Shown in pieces: positions 1-5,282 of a stretch of DNA of 5,735 nt (within the stretch, counting starts at the first letter, position 1; the number at the start of each line of letters is the position of its first letter). Both the position numbers and the translations under genes were made by a program. The notes beneath the pieces were generated by a model. That model was not told the DNA's origin. It worked only from the letters and a program-made list of their open reading frames with translations, and did not search any database. Source of the DNA: a bacterium (lineage in GTDB: Bacteria > KSB1 > UBA2214); the NCBI GenBank assembly GCA_029560815.1, contig JAKQKF010000473.1, positions 1 to 5,735 on the forward strand. The letters run 5' to 3'.

Positions 1-2
1 AG

Positions 3-38
3 CTGCTGCGCCCGCTTTCCAGAAGGTTCTTTGCATGA
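3..38 (+). CDS. Possible 3' end of an upstream gene (partial)
   Basis: The frame open from the window edge reads LLRPLSRRFFA and then stops at TGA 36-38, which overlaps the ATG at 35 in an ATGA arrangement. This is the usual pattern of translationally coupled genes, and the Shine-Dalgarno-like AGAAGG of the next gene would lie inside these last codons. Only eleven residues are visible, so no family can be assigned, and an open frame this short can occur by chance. If real, the radical SAM gene is not the first of its operon. Confidence 0.3.
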   Translation: MLRPLSRRFFA

Positions 39-1156
39 AGCAGATTTCCAAAATTGAAATACAGGATTTCGCTCTTTGGAAAAAGCTCGAGGCCAAACGG
101 ACGCTTTACTCTTTTGACCTGGACCTGACCGCCCGCTGCAATCTCAACTGCCGCCACTGCTACATCAATCTGCCGGCGGGGGATGAAACTGCCCGGGCAA
201 AAGAGTTATCGCTGGATGAAATCGGTCATATCGCCGATCAGGCGATCGAACTGGGCGCTCTCTGGTGCCTGATCACCGGCGGCGAGCCTCTGCTGCGGCC
301 CGATTTTGCTGAAATCTATCTGATGCTCAAGCGCAAGGGGCTGTTGATCTCGCTCTTTACCAACGCGACCCTGATCCGGCCCGAACATATTGAGCTGTTT
401 AAAAAATACCCTCCGCGTGACATCGAGGTGACTATCTACGGAGCCTCGGCCGAGACCTATGAGCGGGTCACGCGCAGGCCCGGTTCTTTCAGACAATTCG
501 TCGCCGGCCTGGACGCCCTCTTCAACGCGGGTATCCGCGTGCGCCTCAAGGCCATGGCCCTGCGCTCCAATCTGGATGACATGGAGACGATCGCAGAATT
601 CGGCCGCAGCCGTACCAAGGACTTTTACCGCTTCGATCCCCAGCTGCACCTGCGCTACGATCGCAATGCCGAGCGCAATGAAGAGATTAACTCGGAGCGG
701 CTGACCCCACAGGAGGTGGTGGCCCTGGAAAGGGCCGATACCGCCCGCTTCGGCGCACTGCAGAAGGGCTGCGACTCGCTGATCATTCCCGATCTGGCCC
801 ACCGGGGCTGCGACCACCTCTTTCACTGCGGCGCGGGCAACGGCAGCTTCACCGTCGGCTATGACGGCACTTTCCGCCTCTGCCAGTCGCTCTGGGCGCC
901 GGATACGACGGTCAATCTGCGCGAGGTCTCCCTGCGCGAGGCCTGGGAAGAGCTGGTGCCGCGGGTGAGGGATATGCGTTCCCGGGATCCACAGTTTCTG
1001 GCCAGCTGCCGCAAATGTCCGATCGTGAATCTCTGCCTCTGGTGCCCGGCGCACGCGTATCTGGAGACCGGCCGCATGGACGGGGAGACACCGTTCTTCT
1101 GTGCCGTGGCCCACGCCCGGGCTGAGGCCTTACAAAACGCTATTATTGGCGAATAA
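35..1156 (+). CDS. Radical SAM/SPASM domain protein (putative peptide-modifying enzyme)
   Basis: This is a complete 373-residue cytosolic iron-sulfur enzyme. The radical SAM cluster motif CNLNCRHC (Cys35, Cys39, Cys42) binds the [4Fe-4S] cluster that cleaves S-adenosylmethionine, and TGGEP at 81-85 is the SAM-contacting motif. The IYGASAETYERVTRRPGSF stretch (134-152) is typical of MoaA/PqqE/NirJ-like members. The C-terminal third is a SPASM domain for auxiliary clusters: Cys265-X12-Gly278-X4-Cys283, then Cys325-X2-Cys328-X5-Cys334-X2-Cys337, and Cys356. The third spacing is X2 where the consensus has X3. Further cysteines are at 78, 246 and 259. SPASM enzymes usually modify ribosomal peptides or cofactor precursors such as PQQ, mycofactocin and sactipeptides. 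No precursor peptide is evident, so the substrate is unknown. The start is supported by AGAAGG eight bases upstream and by the ATGA overlap with an upstream frame. Family assignment is secure; function is inferred. Confidence 0.95.
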   Translation: MKQISKIEIQDFALWKKLEAKRTLYSFDLDLTARCNLNCRHCYINLPAGDETARAKELSLDEIGHIADQAIELGALWCLITGGEPLLRPDFAEIYLMLKRKGLLISLFTNATLIRPEHIELFKKYPPRDIEVTIYGASAETYERVTRRPGSFRQFVAGLDALFNAGIRVRLKAMALRSNLDDMETIAEFGRSRTKDFYRFDPQLHLRYDRNAERNEEINSERLTPQEVVALERADTARFGALQKGCDSLIIPDLAHRGCDHLFHCGAGNGSFTVGYDGTFRLCQSLWAPDTTVNLREVSLREAWEELVPRVRDMRSRDPQFLASCRKCPIVNLCLWCPAHAYLETGRMDGETPFFCAVAHARAEALQNAIIGE

Positions 1157-1342
1157 TAAATTATTTACTTGCTTTTTATGCGGTTATTTTCTAATTTCAG
1201 TTATTAGGGGTAGTGTGGTGAGGTATCTCTTGACCATACGGTTATACTGTCTTTGCTCCGCATCCTTTGCCCGCCAACATGACCGTCCCATCCCCCTGGT
1301 AACACCATGTCAAAACGCTCCGGCAACCTTGTCAGGACCTCC
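1157..1342 (+). promoter_or_regulatory. AT-rich intergenic region, likely regulatory, before the envelope genes
   Basis: Composition drops sharply from GC-rich coding sequence to a strongly AT-rich stretch at about 1141-1207, then recovers. It begins with a small perfect inverted repeat, TATTATT-ggcg-AATAATA (1141-1158), that contains the stop codon of the preceding gene. A second, weaker one is CTAAT-N7-ATTAG (1191-1207). A T-rich patch at 1173-1177 lacks a strong GC stem before it, so I cannot call a classical terminator. Position and composition suggest a promoter for the downstream genes. However, no convincing -35/-10 pair is present: TTGACC (1230-1235) and TATACT (1243-1248) are only seven bases apart. 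Confidence 0.3.
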
Positions 1343-1346
1343 ATGA
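1218..1346 (+). CDS. Possible 42-residue small ORF or leader peptide
   Basis: A GTG start at 1218 lies seven bases after AGGGG (1206-1210) and opens a 42-residue frame beginning MRYLLTIRLYCLCSASFARQ. It carries cysteines at 11, 13 and 31 and has a proline-rich tail. Its TGA (1344-1346) overlaps the ATG of the following secreted protein as ATGA, a translational-coupling layout. The N-terminal half is hydrophobic with arginines, so it could be a short leader or a chance frame. Its position downstream of a SPASM enzyme raises the idea of a modified-peptide precursor, but no repeat, double-glycine site or known leader motif is visible. I recognise no family, and the call rests on ribosome-binding-site and overlap evidence only. 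Confidence 0.2.
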   Translation: MRYLLTIRLYCLCSASFARQHDRPIPLVTPCQNAPATLSGPP

Positions 1347-2599
1347 CGATCCGACGCATCCTTGTGCTGTTCTTTGTCATTTGCGCCTCGGCGCAGCCGG
1401 CCCGGCCGGATGATTTTCAGGATCTTTACGCGCGCCTGGCTTACCATGGCTTTGAGAATCTCCGTATCAGCGCTACGGCCGACAGCGGGCTGGCGATTGC
1501 CTTTGAGAACCGCGTCTATCGCCACGATCTCAAGGCCGTTGGCGAGATTCTCCGCCTGGTCAACGAGTCCGATTCGACCTGGCAGCGCGCCTATCTGCTG
1601 CCCTGCACCCGGGGCGTGCCGCGCGGCCAGATCACTGTCGATGGCGATGCCTATCGCAGTTTCGTGGCCGGAGCGATGGATGAAAAGAGCTTCGCCAAAA
1701 CCCTGGTGGTCGGAGAGGCGAGTGAGCAGCCGCGGACACCGGTCCTCGCGTGGAAAAACCGTTCTTTCCTGCGGGTCGATGCCAATATCACTGTCGGCCA
1801 CCAGATCCAGCTTGGCCAGTATGATGACCGCCTCAAACTCTATGGCGAGTTCATTCCCGGCCTGCGCAGCACGCTCTGGCACGGCACCATGATCCAGCTG
1901 GATGGATATATCCCCTTCCATGACGAGATCAGCGTCTATGATGCCGGCCCCCGCATCGGGCGCATCAGCGTCAGCCAGCTCGTGCGCTTGCCGGCAGACA
2001 TCTACGCTTCGCTTCAATTTGGGGCTTTTCCCCCGGAGCGCTGGGGCCTCTCGGCCGAGACGGCCAGGTTCTGGCTGCAGCGCCGTCTGTTGACCGGGGC
2101 GCAGCTCGATAACACCGGCTTTTTCTACCACGATGAGGGCACGTGGTTTTATTCCAATATGCATCTCTGGACCTATAAAATCTATACCCAGTATTTTCTG
2201 CCCTGGACCGACATGATGCTCGGGCTGGATTACAGCAAGTACCTGCAAGGCGACCGGGGTTGGCGCGTCACCATGCGCCGCACCTTCGCCGAAACCGATA
2301 TCGCTCTTTATTATGCCATAACCGACCAGGACAGATTCGGCGGCGTTCAGCTGATGATACCTCTGCCGACGCAGCGGCGCATGCGCCCCGGGGCGGTCCG
2401 GCTGACCTGGCCCAACCAGTATTCAACCGGATATCGGGCCACCAGCAAGGCCACGACCGACAGAAGCGAGGGCCTTATGCAGACCGGCCTCGCCGTTGAT
2501 TCCGGCCTTTCGCTGGCCGAATTGGTCAAATATCTTACACCAGCCCATGTGATCAGCAGCGTTGCGGGCTGGCGCGAGGGGGCTGAACAAGCCGATTAG
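1343..2599 (+). CDS. Secreted outer-membrane protein resembling the C-terminal half of YjbH/GfcD
   Basis: This 418-residue protein starts with a signal peptide (RR at 4-5, hydrophobic core 6-14, probable cleavage after ASA at 15-17). A short globular part follows, with GFENLRIS (36-43) and AFENRVYRHD (53-62); this resembles the middle segment of YjbH-family proteins. From about residue 138 the sequence alternates polar and aromatic/hydrophobic residues as in a beta barrel. It contains the YjbH-like landmark YSKYLQGDRGWRVTMRRTF (297-315), followed by ALYYAIT. Family members of about 700 residues take part in exopolysaccharide or capsule production at the outer membrane, but here the N-terminal half is missing. 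ATG 1343 is preferred over ATG 1307 because AGGA (1334-1337) precedes it and the signal peptide then begins cleanly; 1307 adds twelve residues and lacks a ribosome-binding site. The lipoprotein gene follows after 35 bases, so they are probably co-transcribed. Family placement is by pattern recognition. Confidence 0.8.
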   Translation: MTIRRILVLFFVICASAQPARPDDFQDLYARLAYHGFENLRISATADSGLAIAFENRVYRHDLKAVGEILRLVNESDSTWQRAYLLPCTRGVPRGQITVDGDAYRSFVAGAMDEKSFAKTLVVGEASEQPRTPVLAWKNRSFLRVDANITVGHQIQLGQYDDRLKLYGEFIPGLRSTLWHGTMIQLDGYIPFHDEISVYDAGPRIGRISVSQLVRLPADIYASLQFGAFPPERWGLSAETARFWLQRRLLTGAQLDNTGFFYHDEGTWFYSNMHLWTYKIYTQYFLPWTDMMLGLDYSKYLQGDRGWRVTMRRTFAETDIALYYAITDQDRFGGVQLMIPLPTQRRMRPGAVRLTWPNQYSTGYRATSKATTDRSEGLMQTGLAVDSGLSLAELVKYLTPAHVISSVAGWREGAEQAD

Positions 2600-2620
2600 T
2601 AAAGCAAAGATATACCATCA

Positions 2621-2626
2621 GGGAGG
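2621..2626 (+). promoter_or_regulatory. Strong Shine-Dalgarno site of the lipoprotein gene
   Basis: GGGAGG sits eight bases before the ATG at 2635, within the 35-base gap after the preceding stop. It is the strongest ribosome-binding site in the window. This fixes the lipoprotein start and suggests that the lipoprotein is translated more strongly than its two YjbH-like neighbours, whose sites are weak. Confidence 0.75.
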
Positions 2627-2634
2627 AAACAGGT

Positions 2635-4362
2635 ATGAAACGATTTAAAAAAACGGGCTGGGCGCTGGCGCTGCTGCTTATGGTGCTGGCGATCGGCTGT
2701 GAGCAGGTCTCCGATCCGCTCACGCTCTCCAGCTTTGACGTCGCCAGGAACGCCTCTTTTAACAGCGGCGCGACCATGGGGACCAACCGGTCGGTCTTTT
2801 ACCCCTATGAGACCATCTTTTTCTCCTACTCCGGTCTCTATCCCAGCGAGCAGACTGACATCCAGATCATCCGGCTCAGGGACAAGCAGATGGTCAAACG
2901 CCTGATCGTGATCACCGATGAGAACGGCGAGATCAGGAATCTGCCCATCTGGTACACCATCGGCCATGTCAGACCGGGCGTCTTCAAGGATGAAGCGGAT
3001 GAGTACGCTGTTCACCTCGAGCAGCCGGGACTCGACCGCCCCTGGAAGATCTACACCATCCCCTTTGACATCCGTAACAGTACGCCTCCGCCCCACGCCC
3101 AGGTGCTGACGGTCAATGCGGCGGGCCAGTTTGTCGCCGGGCAGTATATCACCGGAAGCGCGGTCTATGCCAAAGGCACCAAATTCGGCGCCGGCAAAAA
3201 CCTGCAGCTCCTCATCGTCCAGGATCGCAGCAGCTACGCCACCGGCGATCTCTACACGGATGTGAGCGGTGATGGCATTGAGGCCGTCACGACCAGTGGC
3301 AGCGGGGCTTTTCCCGCCACGCGCATCTGGACCAGCGCGGCCGCCGGCAGCTATGATGTGGTCGTGGATACCGAGCCTTTCGGCCAGTTCAATGCGGGCG
3401 ATGTGATCAGCGATCCCCTCATCACCGGTGTGGTCGTGCAGGGCGCCGCCCTTTCGGGCGTCGATCTGGTGCAGGATATCGCCTGCGATCAGGGCGGTCT
3501 GCACAAGAACAGCTTTGCCACCACCGAGGCGGTTTTCGCGCGCGCGGACGCCCAGACCATGCCGCAGGATACCTGGGAGAGCGAGTATATCGCCGTCTAT
3601 ATCACCCCGCACAAAGAGGTCTGGGAACATGGCGACTCTCTGGTTGCGGTGCGCACGGTCGGTACCCACGAAATGCCGATCTTCTGCCTGTGGCAGCGCA
3701 ATTCGGGCAGCCTGGCGACGATCCGCACCCGCGGCGTCACCAACGCCATTGATCCCATGCCGGTTCAGCTCTGGCCGGGCAAGTATGACGTCATCATCGA
3801 TGTGGACCGCAATACCGTCTATAACAAGGGCGTCGACATCATCGACGGCGGCAGCCAGATCGGTTTTGAAGTTACGGGTGATGTGCCCGGTTACCGCCTG
3901 GTCGCCAGCGCGGACGTTGATTTCCTCGGCTGCCGCCAGGATTGCGAAGATTACTGGGGCAATTTCAAGGGCCCGATCGATCCCAGGCGCTGCTATGACC
4001 GGGGTATCTGGGGCAGGTTCAAGGACAAACATCGCACCATGGTCTGGGGCGAGGTTGTCGATTCGACCGGTTACCTGATTCCGGGCGCCAAGATCAGCTA
4101 CACCAAGATCAGCGGTCCCGGCTGGCTGGACCGCAAATCCGCCACGACCAACGCCTCCGGCAATGCCTGCGCCGTCTTTCAGGGCTCCGGCATCGGACAA
4201 AAAACTGTCGTGCGCGTCGATGCCGATTTCGATGTGCTCCAGCCGGACGGCATCACCTGGAAACACCACCACCTCACCCACAATGTGGTGCTCTTCATCA
4301 AGGTCTGTTACTACCACAGCCAGGGCATCATCCACAACCAGGGCACGGTGGGTGGCAATTAG
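2635..4362 (+). CDS. Large modular outer-membrane lipoprotein with Ig-like C-terminal domain
   Basis: This 575-residue protein has a lipoprotein signal peptide: MKRFKK, a hydrophobic core at 9-20, then AIGC with the lipidated Cys22. Glu follows the cysteine rather than Asp, which fits transport to the outer membrane. The mature part is beta-rich with apparent internal repeats. GSYDVVVD (238-245) with NAGDVISD (253-260) parallels GKYDVIIDVDRN (382-393) with NKGVDIID (397-404); a more diverged copy lies around 95-147. A Cys-containing linker (Cys433, Cys437, Cys453) leads to a bacterial Ig-like domain at about 466-560, with VWGEVVDSTGYLIPGAKISY and TTNASGNACAVF typical of Big/invasin-type folds. 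I recognise no named family for the whole. It lies between the two YjbH-like half genes, and yjb/gfc operons also pair a lipoprotein with YjbH/GfcD, so an outer-membrane partner role is inferred. No enzymatic motif is visible. Confidence 0.85.
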   Translation: MKRFKKTGWALALLLMVLAIGCEQVSDPLTLSSFDVARNASFNSGATMGTNRSVFYPYETIFFSYSGLYPSEQTDIQIIRLRDKQMVKRLIVITDENGEIRNLPIWYTIGHVRPGVFKDEADEYAVHLEQPGLDRPWKIYTIPFDIRNSTPPPHAQVLTVNAAGQFVAGQYITGSAVYAKGTKFGAGKNLQLLIVQDRSSYATGDLYTDVSGDGIEAVTTSGSGAFPATRIWTSAAAGSYDVVVDTEPFGQFNAGDVISDPLITGVVVQGAALSGVDLVQDIACDQGGLHKNSFATTEAVFARADAQTMPQDTWESEYIAVYITPHKEVWEHGDSLVAVRTVGTHEMPIFCLWQRNSGSLATIRTRGVTNAIDPMPVQLWPGKYDVIIDVDRNTVYNKGVDIIDGGSQIGFEVTGDVPGYRLVASADVDFLGCRQDCEDYWGNFKGPIDPRRCYDRGIWGRFKDKHRTMVWGEVVDSTGYLIPGAKISYTKISGPGWLDRKSATTNASGNACAVFQGSGIGQKTVVRVDADFDVLQPDGITWKHHHLTHNVVLFIKVCYYHSQGIIHNQGTVGGN

Positions 4363-5197
4363 GCAGTATGCACTTCCTGCTCCCGGTACCCCTGTGCCGG
4401 GAGCAGGGATCAATCGGGGGATTGCAGCAGCGGCCGCGCGCCGGCTGTATGGTATAGTCAAACGCATTTCATGTATCCTCCCCGCTTTGGCGCCCGGGCT
4501 TGGCCTGGGCGCCATTTTATTTATCCTGCTCTCGCCCATGCCTGTTTCGTCCCAGAACGCCTCCCTCTTTGGCTATACTGGATTGATGCTGGTGCCTTCC
4601 GCGGAGATCGCGGACGACGGCGAGATTACAGGTGGAGTGAGCCGCATACCTATGCTCTATTCCAATTGGTGGCCCAACCGGCGTACGGTTTTCTGGGGGA
4701 GGATCGGCTTTCTTCCCTTTCTCGAGGCCGGCGGCATGTTCGTGCGGCCTGACCACTATGGAGGCGGCTTTGGCGACCGCTCGGTCTATATCAAGGTGCA
4801 GCTGCTGAAAGAGAAAGGCCGGCGGCCGGCCTTGGCCATCGGCACGCAGGACTTTTTCGCCATCAAACAGCTCAAGTGGGAGACCGCCACCGCCCAGCAT
4901 TTCGGCGCCCTCTATCTGGTCGCCTCCAGACACGATACTCTCCGGGGCGTGCCGCTGCACTTTCATCTCGGCTATGGCCCGGACTGGCTGGTCGCAAGGA
5001 CGAAAATGCTGGTCGGCCTCTTCGGCGGTGTGACGTATTCGCCGCACCGTTACGTCACGCTTCTGGCTGAGTATGACGCTGTGTGCTTCAACGCCGGCCT
5101 GCGCCTGCAGCCCACCCCTTTTCTCCAGGCCCACATCGGCTGGTGGAAGCTGCGCGAGCTGACCGCCAATCTCGCCCTCACTGTACATCTGCAGTGA
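4352..5197 (+). CDS. Secreted outer-membrane protein resembling the N-terminal half of YjbH/GfcD (start uncertain)
   Basis: The secure part starts with a signal-like segment: VKRISC at 4457-4474, a hydrophobic run to about 4540, and probable cleavage near VSSQ. The mature N-terminus LFGYTGLMLVPSAEIADDG is the hallmark opening of YjbH-type proteins (G-x-x-GL-x-x-P-[ST]-A). Barrel-like strands follow, including DRSVYIKVQLL, PALAIGTQDF, GALYLVASR, HLGYGPDW, TLLAEYD and a final ANLALTVHL. At about 240 mature residues it covers only the N-terminal half of the family. The start is unresolved. GTG 4352 has AGGG (4340-4343) eight bases upstream and overlaps the lipoprotein end by eleven bases, but it leaves a long leader before the signal. 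GTG 4394 lies in a hairpin, TTG 4487 loses the positive charges, and ATG 4538 loses the signal altogether. Its C-terminal counterpart is encoded upstream of the lipoprotein, so the two products probably work together at the outer membrane. Confidence 0.75.
   Translation: MAIRQYALPAPGTPVPGAGINRGIAAAAARRLYGIVKRISCILPALAPGLGLGAILFILLSPMPVSSQNASLFGYTGLMLVPSAEIADDGEITGGVSRIPMLYSNWWPNRRTVFWGRIGFLPFLEAGGMFVRPDHYGGGFGDRSVYIKVQLLKEKGRRPALAIGTQDFFAIKQLKWETATAQHFGALYLVASRHDTLRGVPLHFHLGYGPDWLVARTKMLVGLFGGVTYSPHRYVTLLAEYDAVCFNAGLRLQPTPFLQAHIGWWKLRELTANLALTVHLQ
4374..4409 (+). other. Long stem-loop after the lipoprotein gene
   Basis: Bases 4374-4389 pair with 4394-4409 around a four-base loop CCCT (4390-4393). 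This gives a 16-bp stem with only two G-T (G-U in RNA) wobbles (4375/4408, 4387/4396). The inner arms are TGCTCCCGGTAC and GTGCCGGGAGCA. It begins twelve bases after the lipoprotein stop codon. No T-run follows, so it is not a standard intrinsic terminator. It could be a terminator lacking a U-tract, an mRNA-end stabiliser that sets lipoprotein dosage, or a block on translation of the next gene, whose GTG candidate at 4394 lies inside it. Confidence 0.6.
4448..4458 (+). promoter_or_regulatory. Weak extended -10-like element
   Basis: TGG followed by TATAGT (4453-4458) resembles an extended -10 promoter element and lies just past the hairpin. No -35 hexamer is found at normal spacing. A transcript from here would start inside or after the charged part of the signal peptide of the YjbH N-half protein, which makes a functional promoter doubtful. 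It is recorded because the start of that gene is unresolved. Confidence 0.15.
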
Positions 5198-5207
5198 TCC
5201 CGCGTCC

Positions 5208-5227
5208 GCCGGGAATTTTCTCCCGGC
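5208..5227 (+). terminator. Short stem-loop after the YjbH N-half gene, possible terminator
   Basis: GCCGGGA (5208-5214) and TCCCGGC (5221-5227) form a perfect 7-bp stem around the loop ATTTTC, ten bases after the stop codon at 5195-5197. The T residues sit in the loop rather than after the stem, so it would be atypical as an intrinsic terminator. Its position between two genes and its GC-rich stem still fit an end-of-transcript element. It shares the CCGGGA core with the longer hairpin at 4374-4409. Confidence 0.4.
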
Positions 5228-5244
5228 CATCCCCGTTGTCCGGT

Positions 5245-5250
5245 TATAAT
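5245..5250 (+). promoter_or_regulatory. TATAAT -10-like box upstream of the ABC transporter gene
   Basis: A perfect TATAAT hexamer lies 33 bases before the ATG at 5283 and just downstream of the hairpin, a sensible place for a new promoter. No TTGACA-like -35 hexamer is found at 16-19 bases upstream, so this is only a candidate. If active, the ABC transporter gene is transcribed separately from the YjbH/lipoprotein genes. Confidence 0.3.
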
Positions 5251-5282
5251 CCCGTCCCCCTCACTATTCAAGGCCGAGAATC

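Noticed and set aside
206..1114. Minus-strand frame of 302 codons opposite the radical SAM gene
   Set aside because: It is opposite a gene whose catalytic motifs are all intact and shows no recognisable motif of its own.
1230..1248. TTGACC and TATACT as a sigma-70 promoter
   Set aside because: The hexamers are seven bases apart, far too close to act as a -35/-10 pair.
1307..1342. Alternative start ATG 1307 for the YjbH C-half protein
   Set aside because: There is no Shine-Dalgarno sequence before it, and the extra twelve residues precede an already complete signal peptide beginning at 1343. It remains possible.
1310..2248. Minus-strand frame of 312 codons opposite the YjbH C-half gene
   Set aside because: It is a shadow of the + strand coding sequence, with no ribosome-binding site or domain pattern.
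4163..4351. Upstream extension of the YjbH N-half frame to ATG 4163
   Set aside because: It would overlap the lipoprotein gene by 200 bases. The translated extension is Ser/Thr/Arg-rich out-of-frame sequence without family similarity.
2596..4539. Open reading frame of 647 codons on the minus strand
   Set aside because: It lies opposite the lipoprotein gene, which has a lipobox, a strong ribosome-binding site and recognisable domains. The minus-strand translation is rich in Asp, Ala, Gly and His with no domain or signal, as expected from the codon bias of the opposite strand.
4471..4752. ATG-initiated + strand frame of 93 codons
   Set aside because: It is in a different frame from the YjbH N-half protein, has no Shine-Dalgarno site, and its translation shows no signal or family features.
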